From the NCBI GenBank assembly GCA_016927425.1, contig JAFGMR010000026.1, positions 1-36,131 of the forward strand: a DNA stretch of 36,131 nucleotides. The letters run 5' to 3'. Below, one piece after another: positions 16,128 to 24,334 of the stretch. The stretch's first letter is position 1. The number at the start of each line of letters is the position of its first letter. The position numbers and the translations under genes were made by a program. Source of the DNA: Methanotrichaceae archaeon (GTDB lineage Archaea; Halobacteriota; Methanosarcinia; Methanotrichales; Methanotrichaceae). The notes under the pieces are model-generated. The model was not told the DNA's origin and ran no database searches. It worked only from the letters and a program-made list of their open reading frames with translations.

Positions 16128-16523
16128 TCACATGCGACTGCGCACTGCAGGCCGAGCGGCTCGCTCTCGCTCCATCTCCCGCCGGCATCGTGGGCATATC
16201 TCCACCCAGGATATCCCCTCTGAGTCCTTCTGCAGCTCTTCGGGGACGACCTCGATTATTCGCCTCAGCATTGGCCTGGTTGCAAATGGCGTATGGCAAG
16301 CTCGGCAGGGGATCAGCTCGAAGGAGATCTGGAAGTCCTCCCCCTCCGGGCTGATGGATAGGGCCTCTCCAGGACAGAACTCGACGCAGAGGTCGCAGAA
16401 CTCCTCGCATCGAGAGAAACGTATCACCCTTTGTTCCCCGTCCTCGCGGGTAATCTTTACCGAGGGACAGACGTTGGAGCAGGCGAAACAGCCCAAACAC
16501 CTGCTGGAATCCATGGATATCAT
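16128..16523 (-). CDS. 4Fe-4S polyferredoxin-like electron-transfer protein (131 aa)
   Basis: Two Fe-S cluster motifs are visible: CLGCFACSNVCPSVKI (about residues 9-24) and a second set in CEEFCDLCVEFCPGEAL (about 39-55). The C-terminal half has CRACH near residue 73 and ICPRCRR near 109, which could hold a further metal or cluster. The layout resembles the ferredoxin subunits of formate-hydrogenlyase and hydrogenase complexes (HycF/HyfH style), but I cannot name the family. The start overlaps the previous gene by ATGA (16520-16523). As the last gene of the glt-fdh cluster it probably passes electrons between the formate dehydrogenase module and a soluble or membrane acceptor. No signal peptide or membrane segment is seen. 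Confidence 0.8.
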   Translation of the reverse strand: MISMDSSRCLGCFACSNVCPSVKITREDGEQRVIRFSRCEEFCDLCVEFCPGEALSISPEGEDFQISFELIPCRACHTPFATRPMLRRIIEVVPEELQKDSEGISWVEICPRCRREMERERAARPAVRSRM

Positions 16524-16963
16524 ATCGACCTCTTCCCCTCAATGACCGAGGCTTGGGCCGCCTTGTATCTAACCCGGCGGGAAACGACATCATAGTCAGT
16601 GGATAGGGCTTGTGCAGGACATGTGGCAACACAGCTTGGAAGCTCGGCTGGATAACAGAGGTCGCACTTATGGGCAAGCTTATCGGACCAGATCACGCCA
16701 AAGGGGCAGGCAAGGGCGCAGATGCCGCAGCCCGTGCATTTGGCAGCATCGAAGGATACCCGGTCCCCATCGGTCGTAAGGGCTCCTGAGTAGCAGACGA
16801 GAGCACATGTAGCATCCTTGCAATGGTGGCAGAGAAGCGGCACGGCTGCGCGCCCTTCGGCTGGAAGAACTGCGATATGGGGCTTTCCGTTGTGTTCCCT
16901 CTTGCAAGCGACCTCGCAGGCCTTGCACCCTATGCACCTCAATACATCGACGTATACCGGCAT
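16520..16963 (-). CDS. four-cluster ferredoxin, HycB/HydN/CooF-like (147 aa)
   Basis: Four cysteine groups each suited to a [4Fe-4S] cluster are seen: CIGCKACEVACKREHNGK, CHHCKDATCALVC, CTGCGICALACPFG, and CDLCYPAELPSCVATCP. This order and the PVYVDVLRCIGCKACE start fit the HycB/HydN/CooF electron-transfer subunits that partner molybdopterin formate dehydrogenases and CO dehydrogenases. The gene begins at the base after the stop codon of the FdhA gene (16963/16964), so the two form a tight pair and most likely a complex. The protein is cytoplasmic. No F420-binding FdhB is present next to it, unlike the formate dehydrogenases of hydrogenotrophic methanogens, so ferredoxin rather than F420 is the likely partner (inference). 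Confidence 0.88.
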   Translation of the reverse strand: MPVYVDVLRCIGCKACEVACKREHNGKPHIAVLPAEGRAAVPLLCHHCKDATCALVCYSGALTTDGDRVSFDAAKCTGCGICALACPFGVIWSDKLAHKCDLCYPAELPSCVATCPAQALSTDYDVVSRRVRYKAAQASVIEGKRSI

Positions 16964-19000
16964 CTAATCCCTCCGGGCGATGTTGCAGGCGGCAACCTTG
17001 AACTCAGGGATCCCGGCAACCTCGTCCCTTGCTCCGCTTGTGAGGATGTTCGCTCCCGGAAAGTGAAATGGCATGAATACAACGCCAGAGGGGACCCTCT
17101 CGCTGATCCGGGCCAATGCCTCCATCATTCCCCTGGCGGTCGTAACATTGACCATCTCCCCCTGTGAGATGCCAAGCCTTCGGGCGTCCATGGGATTGAT
17201 CTCGGCGAAGGGCTCCGGCTCTCGCTCTGCGAGGGAAGGGCTTCTCCTGGTCATCGATCCGGCGTTATGATGGACGGCGATCCTTCCCGTCGTTAGTGTG
17301 AACGGGAATTCGTCGGAAGGCCCTTCGGCCGGATGCCGGAAGGATACGGGCAGGATCCGGCCCCTTCCGTCCATAGTCTTGAAGGCCTCGATATGAAGGA
17401 TGGGGGTTCCTGGGTGATCTTGGTTCGGGCAGGGCCAGATTATGCCCGTAGCATTGAGCCGGGATCTAGTGACCCCCCTGTAGGCGGGAACGGTCCTGTT
17501 GATTTCGGAGAGGACCTCCTCGGCCCCGGCGTAATCGAAGTTCAATCCCATGCGATTTGCCACCTCGCAGACTATCCAGAGATCCGAACGGGCCTCGCCC
17601 GGAGGGCGAACCGCCAGATTGGTCCATTGGACCCGTCTCTCGGTAGAGGTGAACGTCCCCTCTTTCTCTGCCCAGCAAGCGGCGGGTAGGACTAGATCTG
17701 CCAGCTGGGAAGTGGACGTCATGAAGATATCCTGGACGACCAAAAACTCGAGCGAGGAGAGCGCCTCCTTGACGTGCCGGCTGTTGGACTCCGAGTTCAC
17801 CGGGTCCTCCCCTACGATGTACATCGCCTTGATCCTTCCGTCATTCGCTCCATCGATCATCTCTGGGGCGGTCAGGCCTCGGCCAAGAGGAAGGGATTGC
17901 GCATCCCAGGCCATCGAGAAGGACTCCACGGTTGCCGGATCGTCGGCCGGACGGTACCCTGGGTAGAACTCGGCAAGCGCGCCCATATCGCATGCCCCCT
18001 GAACGTTGTTCTGGCCACGGAGAGGGAGCACGCCGGTCCCCTCCCTCCCCAACTGGCCGCAGATCAGGGCGAGGTTGGCCAGAGCCTGGACGTTATCCGT
18101 CCCCGTCGTATGTTGTGTTATTCCCATGGAGTAGACGATCGATGAGGCGGGGGAGAGCGCATAGGCCTCTGCCGATTGGAAGATCCGTTGAGCTGGAATG
18201 CCGCAGATACCCTCCGCCCACTCCGCGGAGCAGCCCTTCAGCGCCTCAACGAGACCCGTGTATCCCGTCGTGCGAGCGGCTATGAACTTCTCATCGATCC
18301 ATCCCTCGTCTATGATCAGCCTGGCCATGGCGTTTAGAAGGGCAACGTCAGTCCCTGGCCGGATCTGCAGGAATATATCGGCAAGCCAGGCGGTTGGGGT
18401 GTAGCGGGGATCGGCCACGATCACGACCGCTCCTGCGTCCTTCGCCCGATGGATCCATTGCGTGATCACGGGGTGGTTCTCGGCGAGGTTTGAGCCGATT
18501 ATGAAGATACATCGGGAGTTGGCGAGATCGGGGATTGGGTTGGTCATCCCCGCGGCTCCGAGGGAGCGGTTCAGCCCTACAACGGACGGCGCATGGCAGA
18601 GGCGGGCGCAGTTGTCGACGTTCCTCGATCCGATGGTCCGCGCAAGCTTCTCGATGAGGTAGTTCTCCTCATTCGTGCACTTCGAGGAAGCTAGGAACCC
18701 CAGCGACTCGGGCCCCCAATCCCTTAATGCCTTGGATAACCGCTGGCCAACAAGGTCCAGAGCCTCCTCCCAGCTTATGCGAGCCCATATATCGCCCACC
18801 TTCTTCATGGGGAAAGTGAGACGATCTTTATTGTTGATCACCTCAAGGGAGGCGTTGCCTTTGGGACAAAGCGCGCCATGGCTCACCGGATGTTGGGGAT
18901 TGTACTCGATTCCCGTGGCAACGCCTCTCTCAGTTGTGATCTGCAGTCCACATCCTACGGCGCAGTAAGGACAGACGGTGGATACGGTCGATCTGGGCAT
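16964..19000 (-). CDS. fdhA: formate dehydrogenase catalytic (molybdopterin) subunit, cysteine type
   Basis: The 678-aa length and motifs fit cytoplasmic FdhA/FdhF. The N-terminal [4Fe-4S] site is CPYCAVGCGL (about residues 10-19) with a fourth Cys in LCPKGNASLE. The catalytic segment NVDNCARLCHAPSVVGLNRS has Cys in the position of the E. coli FdhF selenocysteine, followed by the essential His. The active-site Arg lies in LPLRGQNNVQGACDMG. The C-terminal cofactor-binding domain has FTLTTGRIAVHHNAGSMTRR and MVNVTTARG. It catalyses formate/CO2 interconversion. It starts 67 nt after the glutamate synthase GXGXG subunit on the same strand, with no visible promoter between, and abuts the ferredoxin gene. 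Likely uses: making formate for purine synthesis, or supplying electrons to glutamate synthase; both are inference. Confidence 0.9.
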   Translation of the reverse strand: MPRSTVSTVCPYCAVGCGLQITTERGVATGIEYNPQHPVSHGALCPKGNASLEVINNKDRLTFPMKKVGDIWARISWEEALDLVGQRLSKALRDWGPESLGFLASSKCTNEENYLIEKLARTIGSRNVDNCARLCHAPSVVGLNRSLGAAGMTNPIPDLANSRCIFIIGSNLAENHPVITQWIHRAKDAGAVVIVADPRYTPTAWLADIFLQIRPGTDVALLNAMARLIIDEGWIDEKFIAARTTGYTGLVEALKGCSAEWAEGICGIPAQRIFQSAEAYALSPASSIVYSMGITQHTTGTDNVQALANLALICGQLGREGTGVLPLRGQNNVQGACDMGALAEFYPGYRPADDPATVESFSMAWDAQSLPLGRGLTAPEMIDGANDGRIKAMYIVGEDPVNSESNSRHVKEALSSLEFLVVQDIFMTSTSQLADLVLPAACWAEKEGTFTSTERRVQWTNLAVRPPGEARSDLWIVCEVANRMGLNFDYAGAEEVLSEINRTVPAYRGVTRSRLNATGIIWPCPNQDHPGTPILHIEAFKTMDGRGRILPVSFRHPAEGPSDEFPFTLTTGRIAVHHNAGSMTRRSPSLAEREPEPFAEINPMDARRLGISQGEMVNVTTARGMMEALARISERVPSGVVFMPFHFPGANILTSGARDEVAGIPEFKVAACNIARRD

Positions 19001-19067
19001 ATCTATCCTGATCCCGTCAGTCCCTCATGATCGGCGATATCCTCGATCAGGCCTGCCGGACATGGTC

Positions 19068-19886
19068 TCAGTAGGCATAGATCTTTCCATAAGGCCTCTT
19101 GGAGATCGGGGATATCTTGATCATATTCCCCTCTAAGATCTCCTCTTTGCTCATCCCAATATCCGGGAACCTGTCTAGGAACTCTCCAACGTATCGGTCC
19201 AGTATGGCTCGATCCTCCTCGTCGAGGGGCGAGATCTCCACCTCCTGGCCCAACTGGCTGGGCATAATGTTGCCCCTGAGATATATGACGCCGCCGTGCA
19301 TCCCAGTCCCTATGTAGTTCGCGAGGTGGGGCTTTCCTCCAAGGCCGAGCAGTATCACTATACCTCCTGCCATGTACTCCCCCAGGAAGTCCTGGGAAGT
19401 GCCTCCGATCACCAAGGCCGGCCTCTTGTCCATGTACTCCTTCATGTGGAGGGCCGTCCTGTATCCCACGTCATCCTTGACGAAGATCTTGCCTCCCCGA
19501 ATGGACATTCCAAGGACGTCTCCCGCCCTGCCTCGCACGATTATCTCGCCATCGTCCATGGTGTTGCCAACGCCGTCTTGAACGTTGCCGTGGACCATTA
19601 TGCGATGGCCGCTAAGGAAGGCTCCCAGGTCGTTGCCTGGGGTGCCCATGATCTCGATATCCAGCGATTTCGTAGGACCGACGAGCCTGGTTCCGATGTA
19701 CCTTTGGCCACATACATTCTTAAGCAGGAAGTGGCGCGTCCCATCCAGCATGCAGTTGCGGAGCAGGTTATTGAGCTCCTTGCTGGGCATGCCGGCTGCA
19801 TCTATCTCCACCTCGCCTACCCTCCAGCTCTTTCCCCAATTGAAGGCCGGTTGGGCCGTCCCGCAATCTATCAGCTGTGCTTCCAT
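19068..19886 (-). CDS. gltB: glutamate synthase, GXGXG (alpha subunit C-terminal) domain polypeptide
   Basis: This is the third piece of the split archaeal glutamate synthase. Repeated G-x-G/G-x-x-G turns form the right-handed beta-helix of the GltB C-terminal domain: IMGTPGNDLGAFLSGHRIMV, GNVQDGVGNTMDDGEIIVRG, AGDVLGMSIRGGKIFV and TGMHGGVIYLRG. The domain has a structural role and couples the amidotransferase and synthase sites; in bacteria it is the C-terminal part of a single chain of about 1500 residues. The start codon follows a perfect GGAGGT by 8 nt, and it begins 18 nt after the stop of the synthase-domain gene. Its 272-aa length is normal for the stand-alone archaeal form. Confidence 0.9.
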   Translation of the reverse strand: MEAQLIDCGTAQPAFNWGKSWRVGEVEIDAAGMPSKELNNLLRNCMLDGTRHFLLKNVCGQRYIGTRLVGPTKSLDIEIMGTPGNDLGAFLSGHRIMVHGNVQDGVGNTMDDGEIIVRGRAGDVLGMSIRGGKIFVKDDVGYRTALHMKEYMDKRPALVIGGTSQDFLGEYMAGGIVILLGLGGKPHLANYIGTGMHGGVIYLRGNIMPSQLGQEVEISPLDEEDRAILDRYVGEFLDRFPDIGMSKEEILEGNMIKISPISKRPYGKIYAY

Positions 19887-19904
19887 GTTTACAGACCTCC
19901 TGTT

Positions 19905-21410
19905 CTATTCGCCTGCTCCTTTCAAAGCGAGGACATCGAGTTCCCACTCGTAGAGCCCCACGCCTCGAAGGTGATCTCGGTTTCCTCGAAGGCTCTCAAT
20001 GGCGTTGATGCCCATTCCGCCGAGCATCTCCTTGATCTCGAAAGACCAAGCTGTAAGCAGATTGACGAGACGCTGAGAGGCGATTCTGGTGTCTAGCCTC
20101 CCTGCCAGGCGGGGATCTTGGGTGCATATTCCCCAGTTACACTTGCCCGTGTAGCACTTCTGGCAGAGCGTGCATCCCATGGCTATCAGGGCAGCAGTTC
20201 CTATGTAGACGGCATCTGCCCCTAGCGCGATTGCCTTGATCACGTCGGAGCTGCATCTGATGCCGCCGCCGGCTATGATCGTACAGCGATTCCTCACCCC
20301 CTCCTCCCTCAGCCTTCTGTCCACTGCGGAGAGCGCAAGCTCGATTGGGATGCCAACGTTGTCCCGGATCGCCTTGGGTGCGGCCCCTGTGCCTCCCCTC
20401 ATCCCGTCAATGGCCACTATGTCCGCACCTGCTCGGACTATCCCTGATGCGATGGCTGCAACGTTGTGCACCGCTGCCACCTTGACCGATACGGGCAACT
20501 CGTAGTTCGTGGCCTCCTTGAGGGCGTAGATGAGCATGGAGAGGTCCTCTATGGAGTAGATGTCGTGATGGGGGGCAGGAGAGATGGCGTCTGTCCCTTC
20601 GGGGATCATCCTCGTTGCCGCAACCTTTGAAGAGACCTTCTCCGCTGGGAGATGGCCGCCTATCCCCGGCTTCGCCCCTTGTCCGACCTTTATCTCGATC
20701 GCTCTCGCACAGTTCAGGTACTCTGCATCGATGCCGAAGCGGCCCGATGCCACCTGCACAGTAGCATAGCGTCCAAACTCCTCTCGCATCTCCCGAGGCA
20801 GCCCCCCTTCTCCCGTGTTGAAGAGGGTGCCGAACTCGCGGGCGGCCATCGCCAGGGAGTTGAAGGCCTGGTAGCTTATCGCCCCATAGGACATGGCGGA
20901 GAAGAGCATGGGCGCTTCCACGGTGATGTTCGGGCCAAGCTCAGTGCAAATCTCGCCGCAATCGTCTATCTCGAGCAGGTCAGGCTTTCGGCCAAGGAAC
21001 GTCCGCAGCTCCATGGGCTCTCGAAGTGGATCGATGGACGGGTTTGTGACCTGGGATGCGTTCAGGACGATGTTGTCCCAGTAGATGCGAAATGGCTTGT
21101 CGCTGCCGCAACCGGATAGGAGGACGCCTCCGGTCTCCGCCTGCTTCTTCAGGTCGTCTATCTTCTCCCTAGTCCAGGCTTCGTTCGGCCGGTAGTAGGG
21201 GGGGGTTGGGCGGACCACAAGGGCATTTCTGGGGCAGAATATCGCGCACCTCTGGCAGCCGGAGCACTTCGTCTCGTCGGTTTGCATCCGGTCCGTTGCC
21301 GGATCGTAGATATGGGTTCCAAAGGCGCACTGCCGTTCGCAGCCGCGGCATTGGTTGCATTTCGATTCGTCGCGGAATACCTGGAACTCGGGGAATAGGT
21401 ACGACCTCAT
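19905..21410 (-). CDS. gltB: glutamate synthase, FMN/synthase domain with N-terminal ferredoxin domain
   Basis: This polypeptide makes glutamate from 2-oxoglutarate and ammonia. Residues 14-60 hold two [4Fe-4S] motifs, CNQCRGCERQC (C18-C28) and CSGCQRCAIFC (C49-C59), a ferredoxin domain seen in archaeal GltB but absent from the bacterial chain. The synthase domain follows with TGEGGLPREM, IKVGQGAKPGIGGHLPAEKV, the FMN-binding DIVAIDGMRGGTGAAPKAIR, and GADAVYIGTAALIAMGC. The 3Fe-4S site is in CTLCQKCYTGKCNWGICTQDP-like sequence. The ATG at 21410 overlaps the stop of the amidotransferase gene (ATGA); the open frame extends 136 codons upstream, but that stretch is inside the previous gene and not family-like. 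An ATG at 21416 is an alternative start. Product 501 aa. Confidence 0.93.
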   Translation of the reverse strand: MRSYLFPEFQVFRDESKCNQCRGCERQCAFGTHIYDPATDRMQTDETKCSGCQRCAIFCPRNALVVRPTPPYYRPNEAWTREKIDDLKKQAETGGVLLSGCGSDKPFRIYWDNIVLNASQVTNPSIDPLREPMELRTFLGRKPDLLEIDDCGEICTELGPNITVEAPMLFSAMSYGAISYQAFNSLAMAAREFGTLFNTGEGGLPREMREEFGRYATVQVASGRFGIDAEYLNCARAIEIKVGQGAKPGIGGHLPAEKVSSKVAATRMIPEGTDAISPAPHHDIYSIEDLSMLIYALKEATNYELPVSVKVAAVHNVAAIASGIVRAGADIVAIDGMRGGTGAAPKAIRDNVGIPIELALSAVDRRLREEGVRNRCTIIAGGGIRCSSDVIKAIALGADAVYIGTAALIAMGCTLCQKCYTGKCNWGICTQDPRLAGRLDTRIASQRLVNLLTAWSFEIKEMLGGMGINAIESLRGNRDHLRGVGLYEWELDVLALKGAGE

Positions 21411-22534
21411 TGGCATCCCCTCTCCGAGAGCTCGCCGACCACAGGCTCTCCGCCATTGGGTGTCCAGACTTGGTCCAGGTCGGGCGATATCAATCGGATG
21501 GAGGCCTCCTCCGAGGAGAGATAGAGCATCTCCCCCCTTGTGGCAGCGGTCAGTGGCCGAAGCCTTATCCTGTCGGTGAGGCCTATCATCTCCCTCTGAT
21601 TGGCAACGATTATCGTGAATGGACCATTGAGCAGGAGGGGGGCATAGACCATTCGAAGCGCAGTCAAGAGCTTTCGAGACTTTCCATCCATCCGGTCGAT
21701 GGATTTCCATACAGGCGGAGAGAGCACCTTGGATACTAGCTCTATTGGCAGCTTCTGCCTTCTCATCAGCAGGTCTACGGCGTAGGTGATAACCTCCGTA
21801 TCGGTGAATAGAGTGCACTTATAGCCGTACATCTCCAGATAGCGGCGGTTTGTTCCATACGAGGATATCTCTCCGTTATGGACCACGGTCCAGTCGAGGA
21901 GGCCGAAGGGATGGGCTCCACCCCACCAAGCCTGGCTGTTCGTGGGAAAGCGGCCGTGTGCCGTCCAGATATGGCCCCGATAGAGCCGGTCCAACATGAA
22001 ATACTCCGATATCTCTTCGGGAAAGCCCACGCCCTTGAATATGCCCATGTTCTTGCCGGAGGAGAAGACGCAAGCGTTCTCGATCTGGGTGTTAACCCAC
22101 ATGGACTTGCCAACGACGTAATCGTCATCGGAAAGCCTGGCCTCGTCCCCCTTCTTGTTGGGGGCAACGAAATATCTCCATATCAATGGAGGGTCCATCA
22201 CCCTTACTTCATCGTCATGGGGGATCTCCTCGTCGTAGACCAGGTCGAAGTTGGCGCATAGGAAGGCCTCGAACTTGTCCTTGGCCTCCCTTTTGACCTG
22301 TCTGTTGCCTCCGGTGAACATCATATGCAGGGCGTAGTAGTCCTGGTATTGAGGGTAAATCCCATACGCAGCGAATCCTCCGCCGAGGCCGTTGCCACGA
22401 ACGTGCATATTGGCTATGGCTCTGGTAATACCCTCGCCAGTGAACCTCTCCCCATCCCGGTTCATCGCACCGAAGATGGAACAGGAGCTTATCTCCTTCT
22501 CGCGGATCTCTCTTCTCACTCTTCCTTCCTTCAT
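21407..22534 (-). CDS. gltB: glutamate synthase, class II glutamine amidotransferase domain polypeptide
   Basis: This is the glutaminase piece of the split glutamate synthase; it releases ammonia from glutamine. The nucleophile is probably Cys18 in ISSCSIFGAMNRDG, after a 17-residue propeptide that would have to be removed to free the Cys amine. Other class II motifs are HGRFPTNSQAWWGGAHPFGL and LDWTVVHNGEISSYGTN (Asn and Gly of the oxyanion hole), then TDTEVITYAVDLL. I chose the ATG at 22534, with GAGG 5 nt upstream. The longest open frame starts at 22654 but would run through the predicted TATA box at 22629-22635, so it cannot be the start; an ATG at 22594 is another option. It is the first gene of the presumed six-gene glt-fdh operon. 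Confidence 0.9.
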   Translation of the reverse strand: MKEGRVRREIREKEISSCSIFGAMNRDGERFTGEGITRAIANMHVRGNGLGGGFAAYGIYPQYQDYYALHMMFTGGNRQVKREAKDKFEAFLCANFDLVYDEEIPHDDEVRVMDPPLIWRYFVAPNKKGDEARLSDDDYVVGKSMWVNTQIENACVFSSGKNMGIFKGVGFPEEISEYFMLDRLYRGHIWTAHGRFPTNSQAWWGGAHPFGLLDWTVVHNGEISSYGTNRRYLEMYGYKCTLFTDTEVITYAVDLLMRRQKLPIELVSKVLSPPVWKSIDRMDGKSRKLLTALRMVYAPLLLNGPFTIIVANQREMIGLTDRIRLRPLTAATRGEMLYLSSEEASIRLISPDLDQVWTPNGGEPVVGELSERGCQ

Positions 22535-22628
22535 CATCGCCTCAAAGCATGAATCTGCTAAGCAAGCAAGCGTGCTGCCTGTTAGGAACCCCATCGACGA
22601 TTGCCATCCCCACACGTCTCGACGCCGC

Positions 22629-22665
22629 TTTATATGTGTTTGAGAGATTTTCACAAAACTTATGA
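22629..22665 (-). promoter_or_regulatory. glt operon promoter with element shared with glnA
   Basis: On the minus strand, TCATAAGTTTTGTGA (22665-22651) is followed exactly 15 nt later by an ATATAAA box (22635-22629). The glnA promoter has TCATAACTTTTGTGA, again followed after 15 nt by ATATATA. The spacer shares TCTCAAA at the same offset. The element is an imperfect inverted repeat (TCAYAA-N3-TTRTGA), which suits a dimeric regulator. It is not the published NrpR-type operator. Confidence 0.6.
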
Positions 22666-22690
22666 TCTCTTGGGACTTGGCTAGGGGAGT

Positions 22691-22710
22691 GCCGGGGCTC
22701 TAACCCCGGC
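22691..22710 (-). terminator. GC-rich stem-loop between glnA and the glt operon
   Basis: GCCGGGG (22691-22697) pairs perfectly with CCCCGGC (22704-22710) around CTCTAA. It lies 70 nt after the glnA stop and just before the glt promoter element. No clear T-tract follows on the minus strand, so it may be a transcript-stabilising hairpin, a weak terminator or part of a regulated read-through. Confidence 0.45.
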
Positions 22711-22780
22711 AATCAGATATCCTTCTATCAGCTCCAAACCACTTCTATCCGGCAAGGGCTAAGGGAGTAGGAGCAATCCC

Positions 22781-24115
22781 CTAAAGCAAGGGAAGATACC
22801 TCTCCAGCTCCCATTGGGTCACGTTCATTCGGTATGCGTCCCATTCCTTTCTCTTGTTGGCGAGGAAGGCCTGGAATACATGCTCTCCCAGCGCTTCCCT
22901 CACGAGCTTGCTCTTCTCCGCAAGATCGATTGCCTCGTTCAAGCTTCCCGGAAGGGAGGTGATCCCGCCGCTCATCCTCTCGGCATCGGTCATGTGGTAG
23001 ACGTCCATCTCCTTGGGATCGGGGATATCGTATCGGTTGTTGATCCCGGCAAGGCCTGCTGCCAGCATCACCGAGAAGGCCAGGTACGGGTTGGCGGCGG
23101 GATCGGGGCTTCTGTACTCCACCCTGGTCGCGTTCTCCTTGCCCGGCTTGTACATGGGAACCCTCACCAATGTGGACCGGTTCCTTCGAGCCCAGCAGAT
23201 GTAGACAGGAGCCTCGTAGCCGGGGACCAACCTCTTGTAGGAATTGACCCACTGGTTGGTAACCGCGGTTATCTCGGGGGCATGCTTTAAGAGGCCGCCG
23301 ATGTAGTTCCTGGCCTCCTCGGACAAGTGGTACTTGTCTCCCGGATCGAAGAAGGCGTTCCTCTTGCCCTTGAAGAGGGATTGATGAACGTGCATCCCCG
23401 ACCCGTTCTGACCGAAGATCGGCTTTGGCATGAACGAGGCATGATATCCATAGCGCCTCGCAACCTCCTTTACCACGATCTTGTAGGTCATGCAGGTGTC
23501 GGCCATGTTGAGGGCGTCCTTATACCTGAGATCGATCTCATGTTGGGAGGGGGCTACCTCGTGATGGCTGTACTCGACGTCTATTCCCATGGAGTCCAGG
23601 GTGAGGATGGTGTCACGGCGCAGATCGCTTGCAGCATCCATGGTGGTAAGGTCGAAGTAGCCGCCCTGATCCAGTATCTCTGTGGTATGTTCGTTCTTGA
23701 AGTAGAAGAACTCGAGCTCCGGACCTACATAGAACGTATATCCCTTATCGTTGAGCCTTTCCAGGTTCCTCTTGAGAACGTATCTGGGATCGCCCTCGTA
23801 AGGCGTGCCATCGGGATTGAGGATATCGCAGAACATCCTCGCGACAGCGTTCTCCTTCTGTCGCCAGGGCAGTATCTGGAAGGTCGTAGGGTCAGGGACT
23901 GCGACCATATCGCTCTCGTTGATTCGAGCGAAGCCCTCAATGGAGGATCCGTCGAAGCCCATCCCCTCATCGAAGGCCCCTTCGAGTTCTGAGGTGTTTA
24001 TCGCGAAGCTCTTTGGCGTTCCCAGTATGTCCGTGAACCATATCCTCACGAACCTCACGTTATTCTTCTCCACTGCGGCGAAGACCTCGTCCTTGGTCCT
24101 TATGTTTTCGGCCAT
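22781..24115 (-). CDS. glnA: glutamine synthetase type I (alpha group)
   Basis: The enzyme makes glutamine from glutamate, ammonia and ATP. Motifs are FDGSSIEGFARINESDMVAV (active-site latch), GPELEFFYFKN (metal ligands), NGSGMHVHQSLFKG (ATP site), VPGYEAPVYICWARRNRST and EYRSPDPAANPYLAFSVML. The 444-aa length is that of the GSI-alpha form. The tyrosine of the adenylylation motif seen in GSI-beta is absent (the region reads ERMSGGITSLPGSL), so control is expected by effectors or GlnK-type proteins instead. The ATG at 24115 is preceded by GAGG at 7 nt. The gene is followed on the same strand by the glutamate synthase operon, so the complete GS-GOGAT route of ammonia assimilation is encoded here. 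Confidence 0.96.
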   Translation of the reverse strand: MAENIRTKDEVFAAVEKNNVRFVRIWFTDILGTPKSFAINTSELEGAFDEGMGFDGSSIEGFARINESDMVAVPDPTTFQILPWRQKENAVARMFCDILNPDGTPYEGDPRYVLKRNLERLNDKGYTFYVGPELEFFYFKNEHTTEILDQGGYFDLTTMDAASDLRRDTILTLDSMGIDVEYSHHEVAPSQHEIDLRYKDALNMADTCMTYKIVVKEVARRYGYHASFMPKPIFGQNGSGMHVHQSLFKGKRNAFFDPGDKYHLSEEARNYIGGLLKHAPEITAVTNQWVNSYKRLVPGYEAPVYICWARRNRSTLVRVPMYKPGKENATRVEYRSPDPAANPYLAFSVMLAAGLAGINNRYDIPDPKEMDVYHMTDAERMSGGITSLPGSLNEAIDLAEKSKLVREALGEHVFQAFLANKRKEWDAYRMNVTQWELERYLPLL

Positions 24116-24152
24116 CTTATTGCCTCTCTTATGGTCCCCTTCCTTGCCGTAG

Positions 24153-24193
24153 AAAATATATATCTATTTGAGATCGATTCACAAAAGTTATGA
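24153..24193 (-). promoter_or_regulatory. glnA promoter with element shared with the glt operon
   Basis: On the minus strand TCATAACTTTTGTGA (24193-24179) is followed after 15 nt by ATATATATTTT (24163-24153). The predicted transcript start is near 24135, about 20 nt before the glnA ATG. The 15-bp element differs from the glt copy at one base only, and sits at the same distance from the TATA box. Confidence 0.65.
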
Positions 24194-24334
24194 ATAAAAA
24201 CACCCTCCAATAACTTAGCTATGTCGGCAAATAATTAACAATTAGATGGCTGCAATTATGTGATCATCTTTCGCCGGCCCCTTCCATTCCGACGATACAG
24301 CCAGGATTCTTATAGTTGGGTGGAGGCGATCTGC

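Noticed and set aside
19296-20096. 266-codon open frame on the plus strand
   Set aside because: It is a shadow of the glutamate synthase genes, whose motifs on the minus strand are unmistakable. Long antisense frames are common in this GC-rich DNA.
21411-21818. N-terminal extension of 136 codons on the glutamate synthase FMN-domain frame
   Set aside because: It lies wholly inside the upstream amidotransferase gene, has no family likeness, and the ATGA overlap gives a natural start at 21410.
22535-22654. N-terminal extension of the amidotransferase frame to an ATG at 22654
   Set aside because: It would include the predicted TATA box at 22629-22635, so it cannot be in the mRNA from that promoter.
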